64,000 nucleotides of DNA, from assembly GCF_004114915.1 (NCBI RefSeq), contig NZ_CP022219.1, positions 5,176,501 to 5,240,500 of the forward strand. Reading direction: 5' to 3'. The stretch is from Bradyrhizobium guangxiense. GTDB taxonomy: Bacteria > Pseudomonadota > Alphaproteobacteria > Rhizobiales > Xanthobacteraceae. A program made the translations under genes and the position numbers. A model generated the notes under the pieces. It did no database searches. It was not told where the DNA came from and saw only the letters and a program-made list of their open reading frames with translations. Below, one piece after another: positions 7,830-16,021 of the stretch; within the stretch, counting starts at the first letter, position 1; each line of letters starts with the position of its first letter.

Positions 7830-8999
7830 ATGGAAGCCGGCATGGTCACGCCCGCGCCGGCATTGGTGCGCTTTTCCGGCATTCAGAAGACCTATGATGG
7901 CGAGCACCTCGTGGTGAAGAACCTCGATCTCGACATCAGGAAGGGCGAGTTCATCACCCTGCTCGGTCCGTCGGGCTCGGGCAAGACCACCACGCTGATG
8001 ATGCTGGCCGGCTTCGAGGTTCCGACCCACGGCGAGATCTATCTCGCGGAGCGGCCGATCAAGAACATGCCACCGCACAAGCGCGACATCGGCATGGTGT
8101 TCCAGAACTATGCCCTGTTTCCGCACCTGACGATCGCCGAGAATATCGCCTTCCCGCTATCGGTTCGCAAGACCAGCAAGGCGGACGTGCAGGAGCGCGT
8201 CGCTGCGGCGTTGCGCATGATCAAGATGGAAAACCTGGCGCACCGGCGGCCCGGGCAGCTGTCCGGCGGGCAGCAGCAGCGCGTGGCGCTAGCCCGCGCG
8301 CTGGTCTTCAATCCGCAGCTCGTGCTGATGGACGAGCCGCTCGGCGCCCTCGACAAGCGTCTGCGCGAGCAGATGCAGCTGGAGATCAAGCAGCTGCACG
8401 AGACGATGGGCATCACCATCGTCTACGTCACCCACGATCAGAGCGAAGCGCTCACCATGTCGGACCGCATCGCCGTGTTCAACGACGGCATCGTGCAGCA
8501 GATCGACAGGCCCGATGCGCTGTACGAGCATCCGGTGAACAGCTTCGTTGCCCATTTCATCGGCGAGAACAACGTGCTGGCCGGCACCGTCGAGACGGTC
8601 GACAAGGACTATTGCCGGGTTGCGCTGGCCGGCGGCGGCACCGTGACCGCCCGGGCGGTCAACATATCGGGCGCGGGCGCATCGACGTCGCTGTCGGTGC
8701 GGCCGGAGCGGATCGCCATCGTCCCGGACGGCAGCTCCAGCGACGGGACGAACCGCCTGCCGGCGAAGGTGCAGAACACCATCTATCTCGGCGACCATGC
8801 GCTGGCCGTGCTCGACGTCGCCGGCAACGGAGAGTTCATGGTCAAGCTTCAGCCGGGCGCTCATGACAGCCTGAGCCATGGCAACCTAAGACCTGGCAGC
8901 CTAAGACCTGGCGCCCTAAGACCTGGCGCCCTAAGACCTGGCGAAAGCGTCTTCATCACTTTCCGCCCCGAGGATTGCCTCGCCCTCGATCCCGTCTGA
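7830..8999 (+). CDS. ABC transporter ATPase, polyamine/opine importer type (PotA-like)
   Basis: A 389-residue nucleotide-binding subunit with all motifs: Walker A GPSGSGKT (46-53), Q-loop FQNYALFPH (91-99), signature LSGGQQQ (144-150), Walker B VLMDEP (165-170) and the switch His in YVTHDQ. The C-terminal regulatory domain has the TOBE_2 pattern (SVRPERI, TFRPEDC). It energises uptake with the binding protein and two permeases that follow on the same strand. Within the TOBE region, residues 353-371 are a fourfold L-R-P-G-[SA] pentapeptide tract encoded by a 15-base tandem repeat, absent from usual PotA proteins. The start has AGGACA 7 bases upstream. Substrate class (polyamine, opine or similar) is inferred from the family. 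Confidence 0.93.
   Translation: MEAGMVTPAPALVRFSGIQKTYDGEHLVVKNLDLDIRKGEFITLLGPSGSGKTTTLMMLAGFEVPTHGEIYLAERPIKNMPPHKRDIGMVFQNYALFPHLTIAENIAFPLSVRKTSKADVQERVAAALRMIKMENLAHRRPGQLSGGQQQRVALARALVFNPQLVLMDEPLGALDKRLREQMQLEIKQLHETMGITIVYVTHDQSEALTMSDRIAVFNDGIVQQIDRPDALYEHPVNSFVAHFIGENNVLAGTVETVDKDYCRVALAGGGTVTARAVNISGAGASTSLSVRPERIAIVPDGSSSDGTNRLPAKVQNTIYLGDHALAVLDVAGNGEFMVKLQPGAHDSLSHGNLRPGSLRPGALRPGALRPGESVFITFRPEDCLALDPV
8886..8945 (+). repeat. In-frame 15-base tandem repeat inside the ABC ATPase
   Basis: Nearly four copies of the unit CTAAGACCTGGC[AG][GC]C run from 8886 to 8945; copies two and three are identical. They are in frame and encode repeated Leu-Arg-Pro-Gly-Ser/Ala. The unit uses CTA and AGA codons, which are very rare in the neighbouring genes, so the tract looks like a recent local expansion. 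Confidence 0.95.
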
Positions 9000-9060
9000 T
9001 CCAACGCAAGCGGTCCCGAGACAATCAACTCACGTAACTCACGAAGAAGGAACGAAGACC

Positions 9061-10110
9061 ATGCTGAATCGCAAGATTGCTCTGGGTTTCGCCGCAGCGT
9101 TCAGTGCCAGCGCCGCGCTGGCGACGGTCGCAGAGGCGCGCGACCTCACAATCGTATCGTGGGGCGGCGCGTACCAGGATGCCCAGAAGAAGGTCTATTT
9201 CGAGCCCTTCAAGAAGGCATCCGGAGTTGCCATGAACGACGAGTCCTGGGACGGCGGCGTCGGCGTGCTGCGGGCCAAGGTGCAGGGCGGCGCAGCCACC
9301 TGGGACGTCGTTCAGGTCGAGAGCGACGAGCTCGCGGTCGGCTGCGAGGAAGGCCTGTTCGAGAAGCTGGACTATACCAAGATCGGCGGCGAGGCCGCCT
9401 ACATTCCGCCGTCGGTCAACCCCTGCGGCGTCGGCGCGATCCTCTATGACTTCGTTCTCGGCTACGACAAGGACAAGCTGAAGGAGGCGCCCAAGGGCTG
9501 GGCCGACTTCTTCGACACCAAGAAGATTCCCGGCAAGCGCGCCCTGCGTCAGGGCCCGAAGACCACGCTGGAGATCGCGCTGATGGCAGACGGCGTCGCC
9601 CCCAAGGACGTCTACAAGGTGCTTGCGACCGACGAGGGCGTCGATCGCGCGTTCAAGAAGCTCGACACCATCAAGGGCGACATCGTCTGGTGGAAGGCCG
9701 GCGCCCAGCCGCCGCAACTGCTCGCCTCCGGCGAGGTGGCGATGACCTCGGTCTACAATGGCCGCATCGACACCGCGAACAAGAACGAGAAGAAGAACTT
9801 CGGCATGGTGTGGGACGGCGCGCTCTTCACCCTCGACAGCTGGGTCATCCTGAAGGGCAGCCCGAACAAGGACGCCGCCTACAAGTTCCTGGACTTCGTC
9901 GGCAAGGCGGAGAACCAGTCGAAACTGTCGGAGAACATCGCCTATGGCACTTCCAACAAGGATGCAGCCGGCAAGCTGCAGCCCGCCGTGCTGAAGGACC
10001 TGCCGACCGCGCCTGACAACATCAAGAATGCAGTCGAGATCAATGTCGGCTTCTGGCTCGAGAACATCGACCGCCTGACCGAACGCTTCAACAAATGGGC
10101 CGCGAAATAG
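9061..10110 (+). CDS. Periplasmic solute-binding protein of the polyamine/opine type
   Basis: A 349-residue precursor with a signal peptide cleaved at about 26 (AEA-R) and the type-2 periplasmic-binding fold of the PotD/PotF group. The mature protein opens LTIVSWGGAYQDAQKK, and SVNPCGVGAILYDF and WVILKGSPNK are conserved family stretches. It captures the substrate and hands it to the permeases. The start has AAGAAGGA upstream. It lies 61 bases after the ATPase gene, and the permease pair begins 211 bases downstream across repeat A4, so the operon is interrupted by a hairpin-forming element. The ligand cannot be read from sequence; spermidine, putrescine and opine-like compounds are all possible. 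Confidence 0.92.
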   Translation: MLNRKIALGFAAAFSASAALATVAEARDLTIVSWGGAYQDAQKKVYFEPFKKASGVAMNDESWDGGVGVLRAKVQGGAATWDVVQVESDELAVGCEEGLFEKLDYTKIGGEAAYIPPSVNPCGVGAILYDFVLGYDKDKLKEAPKGWADFFDTKKIPGKRALRQGPKTTLEIALMADGVAPKDVYKVLATDEGVDRAFKKLDTIKGDIVWWKAGAQPPQLLASGEVAMTSVYNGRIDTANKNEKKNFGMVWDGALFTLDSWVILKGSPNKDAAYKFLDFVGKAENQSKLSENIAYGTSNKDAAGKLQPAVLKDLPTAPDNIKNAVEINVGFWLENIDRLTERFNKWAAK

Positions 10111-10156
10111 CGCCGACTTACGGGAAGGATGCATGGCGGACAACTCGCCCGCGGCG

Positions 10157-10289
10157 CATCCTTCGAGACGCCCGCCTACGGCGGGCCCTCAGGATGAGGT
10201 CTGAGTCTGTGGCAGCGACTTTACAGGCAACGATGGCGATAAGCCTCATCCTGAGGAGACCGCGAAGCGGTCGTCTCGAAGGACGAGGC
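10157..10289. repeat. Family-A palindromic repeat, copy A4, inside the transporter operon
   Basis: A full paired-palindrome copy from CATCCTTCGAGACGCC at 10157 to GGACGAGG at 10288. It sits between the binding-protein stop (10110) and the first permease start (10322), within what should be one transcript. Its two hairpins could attenuate or stabilise the message unevenly. Confidence 0.88.
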
Positions 10290-10321
10290 GCTTGCTCAGG
10301 CCGTTCCAACAGGCTTTCTCC

Positions 10322-11584
10322 ATGACAGCAGCGCCCGCGATCGGCGCCGATGCCCAAACCGAGGTGCCGCTCAAGCGCCGATTGAGGCGTGCAGAGCGGA
10401 CGCGCCAGGTCAAGGCATTGGCGCTGGTTCTGCCGCTTCTCGTCTTCCTGCTCTTCACCTTTGCCGGGCCGATCGCCGGCATGCTGTGGCGCGCGGTCGA
10501 TGACAGGGAGGTGCGCCAAGTCCTGCCGCAAACCATCGCCGCTCTCGCCAGCTGGGATGGCAGGGACCTGCCGGACGAGAAGGCTTATGCGGCGCTGGCG
10601 GGCGACGTGCTGGCGGCGCGTGCCTCCGGCACCATCGCGATTGCGGCCAAGCGGCTGAACTACGCGCTGAACGGGTTCCGCACCATCCTGACCAGCACGG
10701 CCCGCAATCTGAAGGCGGCTCCGGAGCCCGGCACCGCCAAGGAGACGCTGGGCAAGATCAATCCGGCCTGGCGCGAACGCGTCACCTGGACCACGATCAA
10801 GGATGCCGGCGGCCCCATCACGAGCTTCTACCTTCTGGCGGCGCTCGACCTGACGCGAAACGTCGATGGCGCGATCGTCGCGGCGCCGCCGGACCAGGCC
10901 ATCTATCGCGGCCTGTTCGCCCGCACCTTCATCATCAGCCTCAGCGTCACCGCCCTCTGCCTGATCCTCGGCTTCCCGGTCGCTTACCTCCTGGCGACGC
11001 TGCCGCCCGGCCGGTCGAACCTCTTGATGATCTTCGTCCTGCTGCCGTTCTGGACGTCGCTGCTGGTCCGCACCTGTGCCTGGATCGTGCTGTTGCAGAG
11101 CAAAGGCGTCGTCAACGACAGCCTGCACTGGCTCGGCATCATCGACGAGCCGCTGCGCCTGATCTACAACCGCTTCGGCGTCTGCGTGGCGATGACCCAC
11201 GTTCTCCTGCCCTTCATGATCCTGCCGCTGTACAGCAGCATGAGGGCAATCTCGCCCGCTTACATGCGGGCCGCCGCCTCGCTCGGCGCGCCACCCCTCA
11301 CCGCCTTCCTGCGGATCTACCTGCCGCAGACCCTGCCCGGCGTCGGTGCGGGAAGCCTGCTCGTCTTTATCCTGGCGCTCGGCTACTACATCACGCCGGC
11401 CCTCGTCGGCGGCGCCGCCGATCAGATGATCAGCTATTTCATCGCGCTCTACACCACCGAGACCGCCAATTGGGGCCTTGCTTCCGCGCTCGGCGCGGTG
11501 CTGCTGCTTGCCACCATTCTGTTGGCGCTCGTCTACGGCAGACTGGTGCAGGGCCAGCAGGTGACGGGAGGCATGAAGAATTGA
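10322..11584 (+). CDS. ABC importer permease 1 (PotB-like, with long periplasmic loop)
   Basis: A 420-residue inner-membrane permease. The first helix is at about 38-60 (LVLPLLVFLLFTFAGPIAGM). A loop of some 130 residues follows before the core of five helices, which begins near 200 (FARTFIISLSVTALCLILGF). The EAA-type motif that contacts the ATPase is AAASLGAPPLTAFLRIYLP. The long first loop is a feature of a known subgroup of these permeases. I start at the ATG at 10322; the frame also opens at a TTG at 10292, which lies against repeat A4. The stop overlaps the TTG start of the second permease by four bases (TTGA), indicating translational coupling. Confidence 0.9.
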   Translation: MTAAPAIGADAQTEVPLKRRLRRAERTRQVKALALVLPLLVFLLFTFAGPIAGMLWRAVDDREVRQVLPQTIAALASWDGRDLPDEKAYAALAGDVLAARASGTIAIAAKRLNYALNGFRTILTSTARNLKAAPEPGTAKETLGKINPAWRERVTWTTIKDAGGPITSFYLLAALDLTRNVDGAIVAAPPDQAIYRGLFARTFIISLSVTALCLILGFPVAYLLATLPPGRSNLLMIFVLLPFWTSLLVRTCAWIVLLQSKGVVNDSLHWLGIIDEPLRLIYNRFGVCVAMTHVLLPFMILPLYSSMRAISPAYMRAAASLGAPPLTAFLRIYLPQTLPGVGAGSLLVFILALGYYITPALVGGAADQMISYFIALYTTETANWGLASALGAVLLLATILLALVYGRLVQGQQVTGGMKN

Positions 11585-12408
11585 GCGACAATTCCTCACT
11601 TCGCACGCCCAGCCAGCGCATCGCGTGGGCTGCGACCATCGTCATCTCGACGCTGGTGTTCATCTTCCTGATCGCGCCGATCCTGGCGATCATGCCGCTG
11701 TCCTTCAGCGCGGGCTCCTATTTGACCTATCCGCTGCCCGGCCTGTCGCTGCGCTGGTACGACGACTTCATCACTTCACCGCGCTGGATGAATTCGCTGA
11801 GGAACAGCGTGATCATTGGTGTCGCCTCGACCGCGCTGTCCATGGTGCTCGGCACGCTGGCCGCGCTGGGCCTTGCGCAGTGGAAGAGCCGGTTCAAGCC
11901 GCTCGTTCTTGCTTTCGTCTTGTCGCCGGTGGTCGTGCCCGGCGTCATCACCGCGGTCGGCCTCTATTTCTTCTTCGCGCCGATTGGCCTCACCGGCAGC
12001 TATCTCGGCCTGATCCTGGCTCACACCGCGCTGGCGACGCCCTTCGTGGTGATCACGGTCGGCGCGACGCTGCAAAGCTTCGACACCAATCTGGCGCGCG
12101 CCGCCGCCTCGCTCGGCGCCTCGCCGCTTGAGGCATTCCGCCGCGTGATCCTGCCGCTGATCCTGCCTGGGCTCGCCTCGGGCGCGCTGTTCGCCTTCGC
12201 CACCAGCTTCGACGAGGTGGTCATCGTGCTGTTCATGGCAGGTCCCGAGCAGCGCACCCTGCCGCGCGAAATGTTCAGCGGCATCCGCGAGAACATCAGC
12301 CCGACCATCACGGCCGCAGCGGTGATCCTGACGACGGTGTCGGTCATCCTCCTCGCCACCATGGAAGGCCTGCGCCGGCGCAACGAACGGCTCAAGGGCG
12401 GTGGCTGA
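11581..12408 (+). CDS. ABC importer permease 2 (PotC-like)
   Basis: A 275-residue inner-membrane permease with six predicted helices, the first at about 15-40 (AATIVISTLVFIFLIAPI). The EAA loop is AAASLGASPLEAFRRVILP. It pairs with the preceding permease to form the channel. The start is a TTG at 11581 overlapping the upstream stop (TTGA), with GGGAGG 10-15 bases upstream inside the previous gene; an upstream in-frame start at 11470 would overlap the first permease by 115 bases and is rejected. The gene ends the operon: a strong inverted repeat follows at 12423. Confidence 0.92.
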   Translation: MSDNSSLRTPSQRIAWAATIVISTLVFIFLIAPILAIMPLSFSAGSYLTYPLPGLSLRWYDDFITSPRWMNSLRNSVIIGVASTALSMVLGTLAALGLAQWKSRFKPLVLAFVLSPVVVPGVITAVGLYFFFAPIGLTGSYLGLILAHTALATPFVVITVGATLQSFDTNLARAAASLGASPLEAFRRVILPLILPGLASGALFAFATSFDEVVIVLFMAGPEQRTLPREMFSGIRENISPTITAAAVILTTVSVILLATMEGLRRRNERLKGGG

Positions 12409-12422
12409 GCGGCGCTCTTTCT

Positions 12423-12451
12423 CTTCCTACTCCCCTTGTGGGAGAAGGAAG
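12423..12451 (+). terminator. Inverted repeat after the permease operon, probable terminator
   Basis: CTTCCTACTCCCC at 12423-12435 pairs with TGGGAGAAGGAAG at 12439-12451 around a 3-base loop. It lies 14 bases after the permease stop. No clear T-run follows, so it could equally be another intergenic repeat. Confidence 0.5.
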
Positions 12452-12580
12452 AAGGAACACCGCCCGTCCCTTCTGTTTTTGCATTCTACTACGGCGCGGA
12501 TTGCTTAGCTGCGGCCGCCGATAACCGTTAGAACGTCCCTGCAACAACGCCCAAACAACAACACACAGGGAGCAACAACC

Positions 12581-13792
12581 ATGCAAAAACTCATCGCCGC
12601 CGTCGCGGCCGGCCTCGCTTTCGCCGCCACGACAGCCGCGGCGCAGGCGCAGATCTCCGACGACGTCGTCAAGATCGGCGTGCTGACGGACATGTCGAGC
12701 CTCTATGCGGACGCGACCGGCAAGGGCTCGCTCGCCGCCGTCGAGATGGCGGTTGCCGATTACGGCGCCAAGGTCGCGGGCAAGCCCGTGCAGGTGGTCG
12801 CCGCCGACCATCAGAACAAGCCCGACGTCGGCGTCAACATCGCCCGCAACTGGTACGACAACGACAAGGTCGACGCGATCTTCGACGTGCCGACATCGTC
12901 GGTGGCCCTGCCGGTCTCGGCGCTGACGCGCGAGAAGAACAAGATCAACATCAATTCGGGCGGCGGCTCCTCCGACATCACCGGGGCACAATGTTCGCCG
13001 AACACGGTGCACTGGACCTACGACACCTACGCGCTGTCGAACGTCGCCGGCAAGGCAATGGTGAAGCGCGGCGAGGATTCCTGGTTCTTCGTCACCGCCG
13101 ACTACGCCTTCGGCATGGCGCTGCAGCGCGACGCCGCCAACGTGGTCAAGGAGAGCGGCGGCAAGGTGCTCGGCGAGGTCCGCCATCCCCTCAACTCGTC
13201 GGACTTCTCCTCCTTCCTGCTGCAGGCCCAGGCTTCGAAGGCCAAGGTGGTCGCATTGGCGAATGCCGGCGGCGACACCACCAACGCGCTGAAGCAGGCG
13301 GCCGAGTTCGGTCTGACCCAGGGCGGCCAGAAGATGATCGCGCTGCTGCAGGAGATCACCGACACGCATTCGCTCGGCATCAAGGCGACGCAAGGCCTGA
13401 TCGTCACCGACGCCTTCTACTGGGACATGAACGAGGAGACCCGCGCCTTCTCCAAGCGTTTCAACGAGAAGGTCGGGCACATGCCGACCATGATCCAGGC
13501 CGGCCTCTATTCGGCGACCATGCACTATCTGAAGGCGATCGACGCCATCAAGACCGACGAGGCGCCGAAGGTGATGGCGCAGATGCGCGCGACGCCGGTC
13601 AACGACTTCTTCGCCAAGAACGGCAAGATCCGCATCGACGGCCGCATGGTCCACGACATGTATCTGTTCGAGGTCAAGAAGCCCGAGGAGTCCAAGGGCG
13701 AGTGGGACCTCTACAAGCTGATCGCCACCGTGGCCGGCGACGAGGCCTTCCGTCCGCTCGACAAGGGCGGCTGCCCGCTGGTGACGCACTGA
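12581..13792 (+). CDS. Liv-type (branched-chain amino acid family) periplasmic binding protein
   Basis: A 403-residue precursor with a signal peptide to about residue 24 (AQA-Q) and the type-1 periplasmic-binding fold (Peripla_BP_6): DVVKIGVLTDMSSLYADATG opens the mature protein, and VANAGGDTTN-like (ALANAGGDTTNALKQA) and DMYLFEVKKPEESKG are typical later segments. Members bind amino acids, amides, urea or aromatic acids; the ligand here is unknown. AGGGAG is 9-14 bases upstream of the ATG. No cognate Liv permease or ATPase is in the window, so it is an orphan or works with a distant transporter. It is separated from the preceding importer by an inverted repeat and is followed by a terminator. 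Confidence 0.9.
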   Translation: MQKLIAAVAAGLAFAATTAAAQAQISDDVVKIGVLTDMSSLYADATGKGSLAAVEMAVADYGAKVAGKPVQVVAADHQNKPDVGVNIARNWYDNDKVDAIFDVPTSSVALPVSALTREKNKININSGGGSSDITGAQCSPNTVHWTYDTYALSNVAGKAMVKRGEDSWFFVTADYAFGMALQRDAANVVKESGGKVLGEVRHPLNSSDFSSFLLQAQASKAKVVALANAGGDTTNALKQAAEFGLTQGGQKMIALLQEITDTHSLGIKATQGLIVTDAFYWDMNEETRAFSKRFNEKVGHMPTMIQAGLYSATMHYLKAIDAIKTDEAPKVMAQMRATPVNDFFAKNGKIRIDGRMVHDMYLFEVKKPEESKGEWDLYKLIATVAGDEAFRPLDKGGCPLVTH

Positions 13793-13842
13793 AGGACTTC
13801 GCCCTCTCCCGCAAGCGAAGCGAGGTGGACGAAGACACGACA

Positions 13843-13875
13843 GCGCGCCCAGTGAAAACCGGGCGCGCTTCGTTT
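13843..13875 (+). terminator. Rho-independent terminator after the Liv-type binding protein
   Basis: GCGCGCCC (13843-13850) pairs with GGGCGCGC (13861-13868) across a 10-base loop, followed by TTCGTTT. It is 51 bases past the stop and lies between convergent genes. Confidence 0.75.
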
Positions 13876-13895
13876 AGGCCGTCAGTCGAGCCGCA

Positions 13896-14432
13896 TTACT
13901 CCGAGTACTTGAACTCGGGCATGTTCTTGAGCTCATCCTTGCTCGCATTGAACACGGCGTGGTCCGGATACCATTTCGAGGTGGACGACGTCGTGGTCGC
14001 AGCAGGCCTGTTGTCGGTTCCGGTCGCAGCGCCAGTCGTGGTGCTAGCGGCGGGCTTGGCGCCCGGATTCGTGCCGGTGCCGGTGTAGGCCACGGCCTCG
14101 TTGACGAACTTCAACTTCTCATAGGGCACGGCGACCAGATGCTCGCCCATGCCGAGGAAGCCGCCGACGCCGATCACGGCAATCTTGACGGCGCCGCTCT
14201 TGTCCATCAGCAGGTCGTTGATCGAACCGATGTTCTCGTTAGCCTCGTTGTAGACCTTCACGCCGGACATCTTCGAGGCGCGCCACTGGCCGGACGCGGT
14301 CGTGGTCGTCGTTGCCGCGGTGGTTGCCGAAGGTGCCGCCTTGTCGGTGGTGGCGCTCGGCGATTGCGCGAACGCAACCGTTGCAAGAAGTGCCGTGCCG
14401 GCGAGGCCGGCGGCGATCGATTTCGTCAGCAT
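13896..14432 (-). CDS. Secreted PRC-barrel domain protein
   Basis: A 178-residue precursor: signal peptide to about residue 23 (AFA-Q), a Ser/Thr/Ala-rich linker (24-48), a PRC-barrel core at about 50-115 (WRASKMSGVKVYNEANENIG, then SINDLLMDKSGAVKIAVIGV), and a second low-complexity Thr/Ala/Gly stretch before a short conserved tail ending EFKYSE. PRC-barrels are small all-beta modules; rhizobial exported ones are often stress-associated, but no specific function is known. GGAGAGGA precedes the ATG at 14432. A GGAAC-N15-GTTCC inverted repeat lies about 125 bases upstream. Confidence 0.88.
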   Translation of the reverse strand: MLTKSIAAGLAGTALLATVAFAQSPSATTDKAAPSATTAATTTTTASGQWRASKMSGVKVYNEANENIGSINDLLMDKSGAVKIAVIGVGGFLGMGEHLVAVPYEKLKFVNEAVAYTGTGTNPGAKPAASTTTGAATGTDNRPAATTTSSTSKWYPDHAVFNASKDELKNMPEFKYSE

Positions 14433-14518
14433 GTTGTCCTCTCCTTCACAAGAAACTCGTGTTGAGAAAACAGCGCTGATCACACGCAGTTCCGAGCGCG
14501 CCGCAATTTCGTCGCGCG

Positions 14519-14740
14519 ATGCGCGAACTGCAGGGACTGTTCCTGTGTCACCTAGGAACATTTTGCAACGCACGGTTCCCCGCCGACGATGATGCGCCCG
14601 AGCGACCACGGATGCTCGCCGACATCGCCCGCACGTTTCCGAAGGCTGGCGGCCGGCTGTCGCTGCACGCCCGCGAGCCGCATGGACTGATCGTGCGGAT
14701 GCTATTGCCGCTCGGGCAGCAGCCGCGCCTGGCGGCCTAG
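14519..14740 (+). CDS. Doubtful short ORF, possible histidine-kinase ATPase-end remnant
   Basis: This 73-codon ORF is the only candidate in the 328 bases between the PRC-barrel gene and the next gene. Its end (GGRLSLHAREPHGLIVRMLL) vaguely resembles the G2-box end of a histidine-kinase ATPase domain, but it is far too short for one and has no clear ribosome site. It may be a degenerate fragment or chance. If it is real, the start could also be the ATG at 14612 inside it. Confidence 0.2.
   Translation: MRELQGLFLCHLGTFCNARFPADDDAPERPRMLADIARTFPKAGGRLSLHAREPHGLIVRMLLPLGQQPRLAA
14555..14579. promoter_or_regulatory. GGAAC-N15-GTTCC inverted repeat
   Basis: GGAAC (14555-14559) and GTTCC (14575-14579) form an inverted repeat that reads GGAAC...GTT on both strands. 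It recalls the GGAAC/CGTT promoters of the EcfG general stress sigma factor, but the spacing is one or two bases short of what I remember. It could serve the PRC-barrel gene on the minus strand. Confidence 0.3.
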
Positions 14741-14760
14741 ATTTCTTTTGGCTCGGCGCC

Positions 14761-14976
14761 TCAGGCCGCGAGCGGCGGATGCTCGATCGCGTGCTCGTCG
14801 AAGATGGCCACCGCCTCGAAGCGGTAGTTGCAGGCGTGGCAGGGCCAGAGATAGGAGACGCGCCCCTCGCCCGGCTCGATCCAGTCGGGCTGCGGGATCG
14901 GCGTGCCGCATTGGGCACATGGGTTGTCTCTGGGGATGTCGCCGGTGTGTGCAGTGACCAGGCTGGCTTTTGTCAT
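14761..14976 (-). CDS. Small protein with two CxxC knuckles (zinc-ribbon-like)
   Basis: A 71-residue protein starting MTKASLVTAHTGDIPRDNPC. Two pairs of cysteines, CAQC (about 20-23) and CHAC (about 45-48), are spaced as in small zinc ribbons, with aromatic residues between (RVSYLWPC, YRFEAVAIF). A conserved hypothetical type; I cannot name the family. GGAGAGGTGCC precedes the ATG at 14976, which is why I prefer it to a longer reading from 15111. It probably binds zinc and may contact nucleic acid or protein, by inference only. Confidence 0.75.
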   Translation of the reverse strand: MTKASLVTAHTGDIPRDNPCAQCGTPIPQPDWIEPGEGRVSYLWPCHACNYRFEAVAIFDEHAIEHPPLAA

Positions 14977-15207
14977 GGCACCTCTCCCGATTTGCAGCGC
15001 TTGCATACTCGCTTTCGCGCGCCGGCGCGAATAGACAGGCGTGCTGTCGCGAGCGGAGGTCATCCGCCTCGACAGCCCAATTACGCCGGCTTTGCGTCGT
15101 AACGGCGGCACGGCACCGCAAAAACGTCAGCGGCGGCGTTTGGCCACATCATCGCCGTGTTCGGGCTGCTTAAGGCGGCTGGGCGCAGGCTACTGACGGG
15201 ACATCTG

Positions 15208-15756
15208 ATGAAGATTTTACGCATTGCCGCGTTGCTCGCGGCCGGATTGACATTGCCCCAAGCCGCCATGGCCGGCGAAGCCGACTATGCCGAGATGGTT
15301 GCCGCCCATGCCCGCGCCAACGGCGTGCCGGAAGCGCTGGTGCACCGCGTCATCATGCGCGAGAGCCGTTATCAGCCGCATCTCGTCGGCCGTGGCGGCA
15401 CCATCGGGCTGATGCAGATCAAGCTCGCGACCGCCCGCGGCGTCGGCTACACCGGCGATGCCGCGGGATTACGCGATCCCAACACCAATCTCACCTATGC
15501 CGTGAAATACCTTGCCGGCGCCTATCGCGCCGCCAATGGCGACCACGCCAAAGCCGTGCGTTATTTCGCGGGCGGCTATTACTACGCCGCAAAGCGCCAG
15601 CGGCAGGAGGCCGTGCAGCTCGCCAGCATGGGCGAGTCCAATATGGGCCAGCCCTGGCTGGAGCCGAACGGCAATCCGCAGCCGATGTTCGGCGCCTCGA
15701 CGCACAGGAAGATGGCGCAAGGCGTGCGCAACGCACGGGCGCAGGTTCCGCACTAA
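15208..15756 (+). CDS. Soluble lytic transglycosylase (SLT domain), secreted
   Basis: A 182-residue precursor with a signal peptide to about residue 22 (AMA-G). The SLT fold starts near 25; the catalytic Glu lies in VIMRESRYQPHLVG (Glu52), followed by GLMQIKLATARGVGY and the YAVKYLAGAYRA helix. Family role: cleaving the glycan strands of peptidoglycan to leave 1,6-anhydro ends. The ATG at 15208 begins the signal peptide and has ACGGGACA upstream; a GTG at 15157 is possible. At 182 residues this is a minimal SLT enzyme with no other domain. Repeat B1 follows directly. Confidence 0.9.
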   Translation: MKILRIAALLAAGLTLPQAAMAGEADYAEMVAAHARANGVPEALVHRVIMRESRYQPHLVGRGGTIGLMQIKLATARGVGYTGDAAGLRDPNTNLTYAVKYLAGAYRAANGDHAKAVRYFAGGYYYAAKRQRQEAVQLASMGESNMGQPWLEPNGNPQPMFGASTHRKMAQGVRNARAQVPH

Positions 15757-15760
15757 CCAC

Positions 15761-15842
15761 CGTCATTCCGGGTCGACGCGTCAGCGTCGAGCCCGGAATC
15801 TCGAGATTCCGGGCTCGATGCTTCGCATCGCCCCGGAATGAC
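15761..15842. repeat. Family-B palindromic repeat, copy B1
   Basis: CGTCATTCCGGG opens the element and CCCCGGAATGACAG closes it. Two inner stems (GTCGACGC/GCGTCGA and GAGCCCGGAATC/GATTCCGGGCTC) stack within. Other copies are at 17292, 41019, 41576 and 47061, with a relative at 30705. Confidence 0.85.
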
Positions 15843-15896
15843 AGCCCTGTGGCAACACGCGTTGACCATCCCGCCCCACTGGCATACATTGGACGC

Positions 15897-16017
15897 GTTC
15901 CGAGGGGTGCTCCGAGGAGGAGCTGAGATACCGCTAAATGGGCAATTCGGCCAACACCGGCTGCTCAAGACCGCGGTGACCCTTTGAACCTGATCCGGGT
16001 CATGCCGGCGAAGGGAC
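15897..16017 (+). promoter_or_regulatory. TPP (thi-box) riboswitch ahead of thiO
   Basis: The conserved TPP-aptamer elements are all present: GAGGGGTGCTC at the 5' side, the CTGAGATACC pyrimidine-sensing loop (about 15922-15931), GACCCTTTGAACCTGATCC and GGGTCATGCCGG with GCGAAGGGA at the 3' side. P1 pairs GUUCC (15897-15901) with GGGAC (16013-16017). The AAGGGA at 16011-16016 is also the only ribosome-binding site for the ATG at 16022, so ligand-stabilised P1 would hide it. That implies translational control of the thiamine genes. It would not need a terminator, and I see none. Confidence 0.95.
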
Positions 16018-16021
16018 AGGG

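Noticed and set aside
10118-11599. A minus-strand open frame of about 490 codons
   Set aside because: Antisense to the first permease and begins across repeat A4; Gln/Arg/Glu/Asp-rich shadow.
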